From: Asterias rubens
Lineage: Eukaryota; Echinodermata; Asteroidea; Forcipulatida; Asteriidae
Length of the DNA: 64,000 nucleotides
Assembly: GCF_902459465.1 (NCBI RefSeq)
Contig: NC_047081.1
Span: 1,116,001-1,180,000 of the forward strand
Direction of reading: 5' to 3'
Shown here: piece after piece, positions 37,460 through 49,679 of the stretch
How the letters are laid out: every line of letters starts with the position of its first letter
How positions within the stretch are numbered: position 1 is the first letter of the stretch
Program-made: the position numbers and the translations under genes
The notes under the pieces: model-generated
What the model was told of the DNA's origin: nothing
Database searches by the model: none
The model's input: only the letters and a program-made list of their open reading frames with translations

Positions 37460-38190
37460 TGTTGCATTTGTATAGCAGGCAAAAGTTGTCTGATTGGTTA
37501 AAATGCTTTCACAAAAAAATGTGAAGAAAGGCCTCCGCCCATTATGGGAACTATGTAGTTGCTGAAAAGCAGCAAGCTTTAGATTGAATTTCTGTAAAAA
37601 TAAACATTATACGAAAACCAATTAATAACTAATTTGGTTAATATCAAAAAGCAAACCTGAAAGAAGTAAAATTTGCTAGCAGCCACAAGGTTTTCCAGAG
37701 ATGTTTGCTCATTAAGTTTTATCAGTGGTTTTTAATCCTGTGGGACTTTGTAGTTGCCAAAAAGTTAGCAACAATTCTTGGGTTGAATGTTTTTAAAATA
37801 GATGCTATACAAATGACAAATTTGGTTAATACCAAGAGCCTCACCTTAAAGAGGTACAATTTGCTGGCTGAGACAAGGTTTTCCAGAGGTTTTTGCTCAT
37901 TAAGTTTTATCTCTGGTTTTAATATTGTTGTGGGACTATGTAGTTGCCAACAAGTAAAGAGCCACAATTCTTAGATTGAATGTTTGTAAAATAGATGCTA
38001 TACAAATGACAAATTTGGTTAATAGCAAAAGCCAAACCTTAAAGAGGTGGCAGCCACAAGGTTTTCCAGAGGATTTTGCTCAGTGTTTCACCTCTGGTTT
38101 TTTATCCTGTGGGACTATGTTGTTGCTGAAAAAAAAAAAAAAAAAAAAGCAACACTAGTTATGAATTGCATATTTATAAATACATTATAT
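37460..38190. repeat. Tandem repeat, period about 185 bp
   Basis: CAAGGTTTTCCAGAG recurs at about 37687, 37874 and 38058. The surrounding text ATAGATGCTATACAAATGAC and GGGACTATGTAGTTGC is repeated in register. About 3.5 diverged units are present, with a poly-A run in the last. Confidence 0.75.
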
Positions 38191-39218
38191 AAATGCCAGT
38201 CAAAGTAAATAAATATTAAGCCAGCTCCAACTGGATGTTACACATTTTGTATTTCTTTAGTATTAGGGCGAGTGTTCAGAGAGAAATATTTTAAAAGATG
38301 AGACAGGGATTGTCCAAGTCCGGTACTCTCACTTGGGGTGCCCCAGCATATGCATAAAAATAACAAATCTGTGAACAATTTGTCATCGAAGTTGTGTGAA
38401 AAAAATGTTGAATATTATGCACAAAATTAATGTGCTTTCAGATGTCCGAGGATGGCTTCAGGCCTGAAGTTTTTCTCAGATTCAAATACATTAGTGAAAA
38501 ATTAACTTTTTTCTCTGAACCACCTTAATTTAGAAGCAGTCATTTCTCACAATGCGATTATTTTGAGATTTATCTTTCAAATGGAAACGAAAGAACTTGA
38601 ATATTGTTTAGCGACATCTGACGTTGGGCCAGGGCTGGTTATCAAACAACTTAGGTAATTAGTATCTGAAAAATGTATCAAAATATGATAAGCTCGGGAG
38701 GGGGGGGGCTTCCATTCACTGGTGGGACGGGTAAACTTCACAACTATTTCTTCCCCACACATTTTTTCCCAAAGTATTCCAACGTTCCAAACATTAAATT
38801 CTATATTGATGAATTTTATTTGTATTTTATTTGTATTTTAAAATTGAAAACACATTGACTTGCCTAGCCTAGATCTAGATGAACTATGATATTCGAATAT
38901 GAATATTCATGAGTAGTGAATAATTATCATCAAAGTAGTCACGGGGTGGCTTGCGGGTTTTAATTAGACTGGTCCCCTGTCTTTATCATACACGAGTGTG
39001 CTAGTGTGACGTCGGGTGTTCAGGCTACATTGATCGCGGGAGACTCTACCTCACCTACAACAATCCGCCAACAGAGGACGCGATTCCTATTTTAATACCT
39101 AGTCAGATACCCTAAACCAAATTCAACGCTGAATTTTCGGATGAAGTCCAGCTTGATAAATCACGTGCCGGCCCATCCAGAATTAGAAAAGCATGCTGGA
39201 TTAGAATTTCTCAAAAAC

Positions 39219-42200
39219 ATGGACGGAGAGGAGTCATTTGCTTCTTCAAGAGAATTTTGCCCGCAATTTGGCTCCATTTTACCGTTTCCTGAAAAAGGAA
39301 CGGTAGTTATGAAATGCAAGACGTGTCCTCACAAAGTAAATGCAAAAAGTAAGTTTAGAATTAATGTATTTCTTGTGGAAACCGGAGCTTGTAAAGTTGT
39401 GTGCGATGGCCCCCTGGACTTGTGCGTTATTTTATTAAATGGGTAGGCGGGGTCGGGACGTATCTGGGGGGGGGGGGGGGTGGGGCTGATGCATGATCGC
39501 AACATACTTTGAATATTATATTAAATACATTAATGCAAATTCAGCTCAATGACTTTGACTCTGATGATGTAAATGACATGTGACTGATAATTTGTAGTGG
39601 ATAACATTCCGTATGGCGCCACCACTTTTTCACTCATTTTTACAAAAAGGGATAAATCAATCAGGTAAATTAGATACTATATTATTTAATTTCGAATGAA
39701 AAAGTGGTGGCGCCATACGGAAACTTTTCCTTTGTAGTTTACAAAAAAGTTGAATATTTTTTTAGTATAAAAAACATTTATAAATAAAATAGTAGACATA
39801 GTTTTTAATATTAATTTTGTAATTTACATTATAATCGGCCTACTAACTACTAGGCCTGTCTGTAAGATTAATGATTGCCTTTTATATCATCCTTTGTAAT
39901 GATTGCATCCCGGTGGCTCATCCTCTGTTGTTTAGTCATGTTATAATTTATAAAAATATATATACAAAATAAATAAAATTATCTTTTTTAATTGTGGTAA
40001 AAAAAACTAAAAGAAATACCCTTGGTACAACCACTTTTTCATTCGATATGAAATATTATAGTATCTAATTTACCTCAATGAGATATCCCTTTGTTTGTAA
40101 AAATGAGTGAAAAAGTGATGGCGCCATACGGAAAGTTATCCCCATTGACTGTCTGACTTACTTTTTTGGAAATGAATGTTTCAGATTTTCAAATCTTATG
40201 ATGAGGCATGGTCTGTGCTGTGCAACCTGCCGGTGCCGGGCACTCATGATTTCAAAATCGACCAATGCAAGTTAAAATAACCTTCCTTTCATTCACAGAT
40301 TTTCAACAAAATGTAACACCTTGTGTAAAGTTGTGTTTATTAATATTATCAGTGAATTTTTTGTGACCGCATATATCACTATCATTAGCACAGACAGCAT
40401 ATTTTTGAATGAATGAAAAGTCACTTTTTGTCTTCCTCATTACAGCTGCATTACATGGTGTGGTCTATCATTCATACCTGTGTCTCAACTCTCGCAAGAA
40501 TGTTGAAGGTCGTTACAAGGTTACAGCCAGAAAGACCTAGGACCACTGGTGAGTGAAACACTGGAGTTTTAGGCCAAGTTAAAAAAAGAAACATGTCTTT
40601 AGTGTCCCCGCCAGCTTCCTTTTTACATGCCGCCTCCTTTTTAATTTTTTACATTTTTTTAAATATTTTTTTTTATGCACATTAAAAAAAAAATTACGCA
40701 CGTTTTTTTTAAAGGGTAGTTTTAAACTTTATCAGCTAAAACAATCTGAATGTCTTGACCAATACGTTTCATTAATGTATTCACAATGGATATTTGACAT
40801 TTTAAAAAGAATGGTGGCCATCTTGAAATAAAAAATAAAAAGCCCCTCCTCCTTCCCTTTTTTTGAGAAACCCGGATGCTAAACATGTTTCTTTTTTTAC
40901 TCGGCCTTATCTTAGGAAATGTCCAAATTGTTTAGGTTTATATCTTGATGTTTACATACAGAAATGCTTGTATTTTATGTTGTTTATTTGTCTATACTAC
41001 AACCACCAAAACATTTTGTTTGTATTTTTTTCTTTCAGAGGTTTCATTATTTATATTTAACTGTGAATTAATAAAAAAAAGATGTACAAATAAAATCTGT
41101 GAAAAGGGTTCACCACCCACAGCGAAACCTCTGGCAGTTTCTAAAATTGGTTTATGAAAAAGATGCACAATAGATTAAATTTATTCAGTAATTTATTTAA
41201 TATGGTTTCTTTTGAAGAATATAACCCCCAAAATATTTAGGATTACCGTTTTATTTTATTTCATTTCAGGAAAGAAACAAAAACAAATCAGTGTAAAGTG
41301 TTTGCTACCTGTAGGGGAACCTCTGGTCAATGTTATGAAATTGTTTGAAGAAAAATGCACAATTTTGGTTTTGAATAAAAGGGGGTTTATCATTTCGTAA
41401 ATTTTGAAAAAAAAAAAGCAACCCCAAATTTCTTTGTTTGTACTTGTTATTTCATTTCAGAGGTTTTATCCCTCTGAAAAAAGCAAAAATCAGTGATAAA
41501 GGTTTGCCAACCATAGGGAAAGCTCTGGCCAATGTTTTAACTGCGTTTAATTGAAAAATGTACCAGCACTTCACTTTAACTGGCAAATTTATAATTTGGT
41601 AATGTTTGAAAATTACCCTCCCCCTCCCCAAATATTTGGCTAGAAATAGTTTTGTTTTATTTCAGAGGTTTTATAAACACTGAAGAGCAAACTTCGGTGA
41701 TATGGGCTGCCACCCATAGGGAAACCTCTGGCCAATTTTTTAACTGTTAATTGAAATTTTTGCCACTTCATATTTATTAGGTAATTTATCAGTTGGTAAG
41801 TTTTGAAAAACAAGTTCAGTGACGAAGGGTTCACCACCCGTGTGGAAACCCCTGGCCAATTTTTGAACTGTGTTTGATTGAAAATTGTGCCACTTCAAAT
41901 TAAAAGTTGACATTTGGTAAATTTTGAAAAATAACGTAAGCCCCCACAATATTTTGATATACGAATAGGTTTGTTTCGTTTCAGAGGTTTTATATTTTAC
42001 CTGTGGACAAAATCGGTGACAAAGGGTTCGCCACCCGTAAGGAAACCCCTGGCAAATTTTTTAACTGTGTTTGATTGAAAATTGCGCCACTTCAAATTAA
42101 AAGTTGACATTTGGTAAATTTTGAAAAATAACGTAAGCCCCCACAATATTTTGAGATACGAATAGGTTTGTTTCGTTTCAGAGGTTTTATATTTTACCTG

Positions 42201-43727
42201 TGGACAAAATCGGTGACAAAGGGTTCGCCACCCGTAAGGAAACCCCTGGCAAATTTTTTAACTGTGTTTGATTGAAAATTGCGCCACTTCAAATTAAAAG
42301 TTGACATTTGGTAAATTTTGAAAAATAACGTAAGCCCCCACAATATTTTGAGATACGAATAGGTTTGTTTCGTTTCAGAGGTTTTAGATTTTGCCTGTGG
42401 AAAAAATCGGTGACAAAGGGTTCGCCACCCGTAAGGAAACCCCTGGCCAATTTTTTAACTGTGTTTGATTGAAAATTGCGCCACTTCAAATTAAAAGTTG
42501 ACATTTGGTAAATTTTGAAAAATAACGTAAGCCCCCAAATATTTTGATATACGAATAGGTTTGTTTCGTTTCAGAGGTTTTATATTTTACAAAATCGGTG
42601 ACAAAGGGTTCGCCACCCCCCTGGCCAATTTTTTTGAAATGTTTGGGAAAAAGCAAACCTTATTTGTTGATGTATCGAAATCTTTACCTCGGATGTATTC
42701 ATTACTACTGTGACAGTGTTTTGCTTCTTTCTGTTTTCTCAGCAAGTAGAACCAGTAGACCTATTTTGCTGAAACTTTCACAGTTTTACTTCATCTTAGG
42801 CGCTTTATCACAAATTTGTTTTTTCAATGCTTGGTTATTTTTCATCACTTCTTAATTTCATTTTTGTATCTGGTCTGGTTTCAGATTGACAGGGCATGTG
42901 CCAAGTGCGATCACGATGGACTTCATTTCCACACCAGGCAAACACGATCAGCTGATGAAGGACAAACCGTCTTCTATTTCTGCCCATCATGCAAGTAAGT
43001 TAATCACTACTTACGCCTGGTTCCTTTTTCCTGCATATGAAAAGTAAATTTTTGCGACACAGCCCTGTTTTCTTAGGGAATGTTTCGAAGGGGTTGAACA
43101 CAGTTCAAAATTTGCTTCGCATTCGCAGGAAGTATGAACCGGGCTTTAGGCTTGTAGACCCTTATAGGTTTAACATACAGTTTCCATAGATTGCACAGGG
43201 GTTAGTAGGTACCTGTGAGGGCAGAGATGGTTCTTGTGATTTATTTAGCTTGGTCACTACATATTTGGCTGCACAGGGAGCTGAGTTGGTTTGATGAATG
43301 AAATAAATGGCCTAGTGATCAGGGGTAACACTGTTGAAGAGCCACGAGCGTCACTGAATTACGGATTTCAGTGCTACATGAGGATTAGTACAAGCAGAAA
43401 TTCACTGTTTACATGACATGTGTGTAAAGCACAATATGGTTACATGTGTAGCATTCAGCAAAACAGAAACAAACAAAACATGCAATTGGATCATGAAGGA
43501 TCTGCGGTGGACTTCACAAAGAGTTAAGACTAGTCTTATCTCGAGTTAAGACAAGTTACTCGTCTAACTTAGGACTAGCATTAAGTTTGTCCTAAGTTAG
43601 GACCAGTCCTAACTCTTTGTGAAATTGACCCCAGGATGGTTAGGGTCAAAGGTTCATTTGTTATGTAAAAGTAATTTTTGATTTTTTTTTTTTGATTTAC
43701 AGGCATCAAGAGATTGAGTACTCCTGA
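39219..43727 (+). CDS. POLR1H: RNA polymerase I subunit RPA12 (POLR1H), with lesions
   Basis: This is the small zinc-ribbon subunit of RNA polymerase I, acting in transcript cleavage and termination in the nucleolus. Exons are 39219-39348, 40446-40548, 42885-42994 and 43703-43727. The C-terminal TFIIS-like ribbon is clear: [19 protein letters not shown], then [15 protein letters not shown], keeping the catalytic Asp-Glu. The final exon gives HQEIEYS and stop. Two lesions are visible. The first zinc ribbon reads FCPQFG where the family has CxxCG; TTT could be one base from TGT. Exon 2 starts in the expected frame (HGVVYHSYL) but must end in another (KDLGPL, joining IDR), with a TAG at 40538 if no shift occurs; total exon length is 368 bases, not a multiple of three. 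Start 39219 (AACATGG, good context) is preferred over the in-frame ATG at 39141. It could be a genuine decayed copy or a sequence error. Confidence 0.85.
39599..40141. repeat. Two GGCGCC palindromic MITEs in POLR1H intron 1
   Basis: Copies at 39599-39731 and 40029-40141 (inverted relative to each other) share TTTCCGTATGGCGCCACCAC and AAAGTGGTGGCGCCATACGG with the element at 8346-8476. The former is almost identical to it, indicating recent activity. Confidence 0.8.
41030..42640. repeat. About 197-bp satellite array in POLR1H intron 2
   Basis: AGGTTTTATATTTTAC-type unit starts lie at 41985, 42182, 42379 and 42575 (spacing 197, 197, 196), nearly identical. Older, diverged units extend upstream to about 41030. 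Each good unit contains GTTTGTTTCGTTTCAG, then 52 bases, then GTAAGGAAAC, mimicking an acceptor, an exon and a donor. Two more units occur at about 43870-44270, after the last exon. Confidence 0.85.
43006..43636. repeat. Two MITEs in POLR1H intron 3
   Basis: 43006-43150 belongs to the GGTTCATACTTC family (right end CGCAGGAAGTATGAACCGGG). 43507-43636 is a fold-back element with CTTCACAAAGAGTTAAGAC and AACTCTTTGTGAAATTGACC ends. Confidence 0.7.
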
Positions 43728-44700
43728 AGAGAATCAACATCTTTGGATCGGTATACACTGAGAGGAACTCAAGGCAATAGCTCACTGGAACAAGGAGATG
43801 AAATCGACGACGACGACAACAAAGACGACCACCTGATGCCAGAGAGATGACGTACTGATGAGGAGGCCGATGTTTTAACTGTGTTTATTAATTGAAAAAT
43901 GCGCCACTTCAAATTAGGTGATTTATCATTTGGTAAGTTTTGCACAAGCCCCCAAATATTTGGTTTTATATATTTAACTCTGAAAACAGAAGAGCAAAAA
44001 TTCAGTGACAAAGGGTTCGCCACCCGTAAGGAAACCCCTGGCCAATTTTTTAACTGTGTTTGATTGAAAATTGCGCCACTTCAAACTAAAAGTTGACATT
44101 GGGTAAATTTTGAAAAATAGCGTACGCCCCCAAAACATTTTGATGTACAAATAGGCTTGTTTTATTTCAGAGGTTTTATATTTTACCTGTGAAAACAGGA
44201 GCAAAAATCAGTGACAAAGGGTTCGCCACCCGTAAGGAAACCCCTGGCCATTTTTTTTTTTAATGTTTGGAAAAACCAAACGTAATTTGTTGACGTATCA
44301 AAATCTTTACCTCGGATGGATTCATAGCTACTGTGACAGGGTTTGCTTCTTTCTGTTTTCTCAGCAAGTAGAACCAGTAGACCCATTTTGCTGAAACTTT
44401 CACTGTTTTATTTGATCTTTCTGACTCTTTGTGAAATTGACCCAGGAGGATTAGGGTCAAAGGTTCATTTTTAATGTAAAAGTAAATTTTTATTTATTTT
44501 TTTGATTTACAGGCATCAATAGATTGAGTACTCTTGAAGAGAATCAACATCTTCGGATTGGTCTACACTGAGAGGAACTCAAGGCAAGAGCTCACTGGAA
44601 CAAGGAGATGAAATCATCACCGAAGACGACAACGACGACGACGACCACCTGATGCCAGAGAGATATCTTACTGATGAGGAGGCTGAGCGTCCATCCCAGT
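43728..44700 (+). pseudogene. Duplicated, broken last exon of POLR1H
   Basis: The segment 44210-44680 repeats parts of 42598-42800 and 43640-43870, including the acceptor TTGATTTACAG and terminal exon at 44513. In this copy the exon reads CAT CAA TAG, so it stops after two codons (HQ) where the first copy reads HQEIEYS. The zinc-ribbon exon is missing. It lies after the real stop and includes two satellite units; it may be transcribed as 3' UTR. Confidence 0.7.
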
Positions 44701-46323
44701 ATGGGTACTTAAATAAGATAAGGATCCTTTATCAATGACAGTGCCATCAGGATTGTCTCAAGAAACAAAATGAGGCTTGACATCCAAATTTAGTCTGGTT
44801 TCTTTTTTCAAACTTTGAGAGTTTCGAGCGGGTTTTGATCGGTACACAGGAACCAGACGAAATGGCCGAACTGTGGTGAAGGTGTTTTTAAACTGTCAGT
44901 GTTTGCTTACATTAGTTTGTGTTAGATAACACCTAAGCAGATCCTTGCCATTTGATTGGAGGAGTGTCCGTCATGTGTTGGCAAGTAAAAGTACTATTGC
45001 ACGCTAACGTCACTCAGCATGCATTTTTCGTTCCATCCAAAAAGTACTATTACACGCTGAGGAGCAAAAAACATCACCGCGTGCGCGTGTCTTTGGCAAC
45101 GCAGCAGTGTTACTGCAAGGCACATTACTAGCATTCGGTTTCTGCGTGTCCCAAAACAGCTGTACAGAACGCATTGTGTCAAACAGGCCGACCCAAAAGA
45201 AACAGGTGTAATTTCACAATTAGAAACTGTAGGCCTATGCTTTGTTTATGAAAGTTGTATCTTCCAATCAAAATGCAAAGATCTACTTGGACAATATATA
45301 AAACAAATAATGAATGTTTTTCATTTGTGCAAGGGTGCAAATATGTTCATTCGTTGAAAGATGGAATGTTCCATTCAACCTGACTCCGCTTCGTTGAATA
45401 GAACATTCCATCTTTCAACTCATGAACATACTCGCACCATTGCACTCATAAACATTCATTATTTGTATAGCTAGTTTCAAAAAACGAGTATCTAAAATTT
45501 AATTGTTTACCTTCATGAATTGTTATTGATCGATCCTACCCTTACCCCTGGGGTGGGTTGATCGATTGAAAGAAAGAACGAGGCATAATATTTGTGTATT
45601 TTACATAAATTGTCTTAAAGGCAGTGGACACTATTGGTAATTACTAAAAAAATACTTTTCATATAGAACGTTTGACTTTACTTTCCAAAATACAGAATTT
45701 TTATTTATTTTTTTTTTTTTCTAAACTCTTTTGGCAAATGTTTTTTCCCCTCATACTTTTAAAACTTTGCTTGCTTTAAAAACTCTTCTTTTCTATATAT
45801 ATTAAATCGGTTTAGGAAAACAAAAAAATCTGTAAAATTTGCTTGTGACTCAAATTGTGGGAGTGCTTCTGGTTCTATATATCTATACTTTGATGATTGT
45901 GAAGCCAAGTACAACTTGCACGCACTCAAGACAATTAATGCAACCAAAACACATCCTAAAGTTGTATTCTTCTTGGGACCAATCTTCATGACATACAAGA
46001 ACGTCATCAATTTAACAAAATTTACTCATTTTAGGCACGACATGTTTGGATAAGTGTGATGCACACCTGTCCAAACTTAAAACGAAATTAATTAAAAGTA
46101 CAATATCTTTTACGAAACAGTCACATTTGAAAATGTTGTTTTTTCTTCTCTGCATTGCTGTGACAGTAATAATTAACAGTTCTAAATTTCATTGATTTTT
46201 TTTTGGCATCAGCTGATGAATTCAGAGATAAATTTTATTTCAACTCAAGGATGGTAAATGTTGTACTTGGCTGTTTTTATAATTTGAAAAATTATGTCTT
46301 AAATTATTTGGTTACCATTCATT
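44701..46323. other. Gene-poor stretch with one possible ORF
   Basis: Holds a repeated motif AAGATGGAATGTTCCATTCAAC near 45358 that folds back with TGGAATG-type complement at 45395-45420, the left end of a TTAA-family MITE at 45614 (TTAA then AGGCAGTGGACACTATTGG), and the ORF at 45759-46010. Confidence 0.4.
45759..46010 (-). CDS. Possible type II membrane protein N-terminus, unrecognised
   Basis: The minus-strand frame has a short basic head (MKIGPKKNTT from 45989, or MMTFLYV from 46010), one hydrophobic segment (LGCVLVALIVLSACKLYLA) and a polar stretch ending KEEFLKQAKF and stop. This layout is that of a Golgi type II enzyme N-terminus (for example sulfotransferases and glycosyltransferases), but no catalytic domain follows. 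It may be a first exon read through its donor, a dead fragment, or chance. Confidence 0.25.
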   Translation of the reverse strand: MMTFLYVMKIGPKKNTTLGCVLVALIVLSACKLYLASQSSKYRYIEPEALPQFESQANFTDFFVFLNRFNIYRKEEFLKQAKF

Positions 46324-49317
46324 AAATGCTGTAGAAAGCACCACTGAACTGTAGAAGCAGCAGAGTTGTGCAAACGTGTGTGCCGGTTGGTGTGGCCAAC
46401 TACTATCTGGAATGTGTGGCGACCTAATGATCCAAGAGTTAATGGTTGGGTAAGCATTTTATTAAGTGAAATCTTGTTAATGTGGCGCTGGTAGTCTGTC
46501 TTACCGGTGTCCTACCTTACATGATTGACAAACTATTTCAACTTTCTCGATCTCCGACAAAAAAACAAAACCTAAGAAAGAAAGGATTTGGTTGCCTGTT
46601 GAAGTCTTTGGGGGCCTGTATCGAAAGTGTCAAGGACTGAGGACCATGGCACTTTTTTTCACATTTTTTACCTGATCATTTTGTTATCCTAAGTTGGTAC
46701 CCGTCTCTCTATACTGTTCCTGTGTAAATGGGTCTACTTTTTGATCAACCTTTTCTGCAACCGGACATCCTCTTCTGATCTGAGGGAGACTCTGGACCTG
46801 ACGGATGACGGAGATTTCTACCCAGATGTTGGTGCGAGGGTCGGAGAAACGAGATTCTGAACATGGCTATTCACATTTCAATCAGGTACTCAGGCTTTTA
46901 CATTGGTTTCACTTGTGTTAAGAAGTTTTGACTGTATCAAAATGAGATATCAAAGATGACAATGGAATTGTGTAGGAAGTAAACAGGGTGCTTTATTGTA
47001 GAAGAAACATCGTTGCTTAGAAAGATGCTGTTGTGCATTATGTTATTGTAGGTTTTACTTACACTCCTTCGTAAGTTAGAATAGTGTTAAGATTTCCGAG
47101 TTAGTTAAAACCCCTGTTGAACTGGTTGACGTTAGTTATTCAGTCTATGACGTTAACTATTGGTCCATTTCAGTGACTAGGTTAACTAGGTTGTTCATTG
47201 TAGGTTTTGAGTGGTCAGCTCTATGACAGATTCTACAGTAGGTATGTTAACGACAATCAGTTGAGGAAATGATTTACAAATGATGTTGACCAATAGACAT
47301 TGCTTTTTTAATACATTTTTCATAAACGTAGTAATTTAGCTGCAGTAGTTGTTTTCAATCCTTTAGGGTATTAATTATTGATAATTGTGAACAATTTTTA
47401 CAACTAGTTAACCCTTGTCCAGCTGAACATGGTGACGACACACACAGGCGTTTTTTACAAAAACTCACAAAATTTGTAAAGTTCAGCCGCAATGTTGGAA
47501 ACTTGTTTCTCTGATCAGCACATCATCATCTGGGTTGAAGTCTTAGTTATTCAGGCTGTTAAAGTGACAAAGACACTTGGTCATTAATTATTTTGACAGG
47601 TTCTAAAAAGAGTAGGCAAGTTTATGATATTAAACCCGTAGAACTGTTGGGAACAAATGTAAGCTACTAGTTTTTGTCAGTATAACAATTGTATTTTGTG
47701 TTTGTTAAGATCTCTTTGAAACAAAACAAATTTTGTGCGATGTCCATCAATTATTTTAATTCTTTTATGGTAAACATGAGAATGTCTCAACATGTACAAC
47801 AGCACAGTGCACAATGGATCAAACTAGGTGTTTATTAGCGTATTAGCAGTATTAGTGTAGACTTATTTAGTTAAATAACCTCAGAACAAACAGTAATTTG
47901 TCACATGGCTAGGTAGTTTAAGGAAAAGGGAGCATACACACTAGTCCATTATTAGTGTAGAATTATTAAATAAATAACTTCAAAACGTTTTCGCTTGTTA
48001 GATTGATTTTGTTATGAATATTAGGGGCCTATGCCAAAAAGAAACAGCAGGAATAGGTATTCTAAATAAGACGTCGCTTTGTTACTTTACTCAAGCACTG
48101 TTTGCAGAATCACAGGTGTCTTTCTAGATGGAAAATACACCAAGTTATCAGTGATTTTATCATCACTGTTTAAACCTTAATTTTCCGACATCGACGTCAG
48201 ACTCATTTTTATGCAAAAAATTGTAATTTATAATTGGTACGAAATCATTAGCATGCAGTGGTTGGTTTGCAGATTTACATGAAGTTAATCAGTAGGAGTA
48301 GTTGTTGATCCTAGATTTTCAATACTTAATTGGGACATCATCAGCAATTTGTAGTTCCGTAGGATTTGAAACTTTGTTGTACTTAGGAGTTTAGAATTTG
48401 TTTAGAGATAGGTTAGGTTTATTTAAGAGGTTTTTTTCTCAGTCTAGTTATCCTCCATAAACCCAATGTCATCTACAATATCTCCTGTTATGATACTCAA
48501 TGCAATGAAGATGCAAATCTGATGTTTTCGTACAACCTCACTTTTGAAATTTGACTTTATTTATTTGACTGCGTTTCAACATGTAATCACACACACTGTT
48601 AAAATGTTGCGATGTTTTAACAAATCCAAAACTTATGATTGATTTGAAACAAAATTTATGCAGAAGTGTAGTACTTCTAATGCAAGTGAAACCAATACAT
48701 TCCTGAGTATGTTGTTAATATTGAAAAGAACATGCGTATTTTAGTTCTGTTTTTTGTGCTCGTCACAAAAATTAACAAAATTGTTCAAGTTCAGCCGCCA
48801 TGTTGGAATCTTGTTTCTCTGATCAGCGCATCATCATCTGGGTTGAAGTCTTCGTTATTCTGATGGTACAGGACTCAATCGGTGACGGAGTGGAAATGTC
48901 CTTTTACACTTCAACCAAAATTCAAACTTGAAACTTGACTCCAAGAACTTAGCGACGTGTTTGCCCGAACAGGGGGAGACGTCCGATGGTACACTTGATA
49001 CAGATTCATCAAACACTTTAACGGACAACAAAATCCTTTCGACTTATGTTTTGGACTTTAAAAAAAAATCTTTAGTTTGTTTTTGGCTTCGGACTTTAAA
49101 AAAACCCAATCTTTTAAGTTTGTCAATCATGTAAGGCAGGACTTTGGTAAAACAGACTATCAATGAAACATTAACTTGATTTAACTTAATAAAATGCTTT
49201 CCTTCCATTAATACTTAGATCATTAAGTCGCTTCACTTTCTAGATAGTAGTTGGCCACACCAACTGGTACACACGTTTGCGCAACTCTGCTGCTTCTACA
49301 GTTCAGTGGTGCTTAAA
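46324..49317. mobile_element. 3-kb segment bounded by 75-bp inverted repeats
   Basis: AGCACCACTGAACTGTAGAA at 46339 and onwards to about 46412 is matched in inverted orientation at 49240-49316 (ending TTCTACAGTTCAGTGGTGCT), with only a few mismatches over about 75 bp. Inside, an 80-bp direct repeat with GTTTCTCTGATCAGC and CATCATCATCTGGGTTGAAG appears at 47479 and 48786. No transposase ORF and no clear target duplication were found. It could be a non-autonomous DNA transposon or two separate inverted insertions. Confidence 0.55.
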
Positions 49318-49679
49318 AAATCAAAAAAATCCCTTAAAAATTGCCTTTTTTATATAGACTAAGTCAGCCAAAAATATTTCTCGTGCCGTTGTACGGTTCG
49401 AAATTAACTGCGTAAAAAGTTTGGCCCTACCCCCCCTATTATTAAAATCATGATCAACCAAATGCACCCCCTATAGGGGTGCAGAAGAGACTGTATTCCA
49501 TAGTAATGTACACCAACATGTAATCAACTAGAAATTTGCATATGACACTTATACAAGGCGTCAAATTCAAATTACCATAAGATTATATTGCTAGGTACAT
49601 CAAAATGGAATGCAGCCCCTTATTAAAGGTATCGTCTTATAGCTTGTTGTGACTTTAAATAACAATAAAATGGAGTTCC

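Larger units (their letters stand above)
34281..39140. other. DCTN4 3' flank and spacer to POLR1H
   Basis: The region is AT-rich, with no exon supported on either strand. It includes likely 3' UTR, a MITE at 35321-35685, a tandem repeat at 37460-38190, and a decayed TTAA-family MITE at about 38290-38570. The last 300 bases are the presumed POLR1H promoter; no TATA was recognised. Confidence 0.5.

Noticed and set aside
41640-44390. Series of minus-strand ORFs sharing [16 protein letters not shown]
   Set aside because: They are readings of the 197-bp satellite in one frame; the similarity follows from DNA repetition and no start, splice or family support exists.
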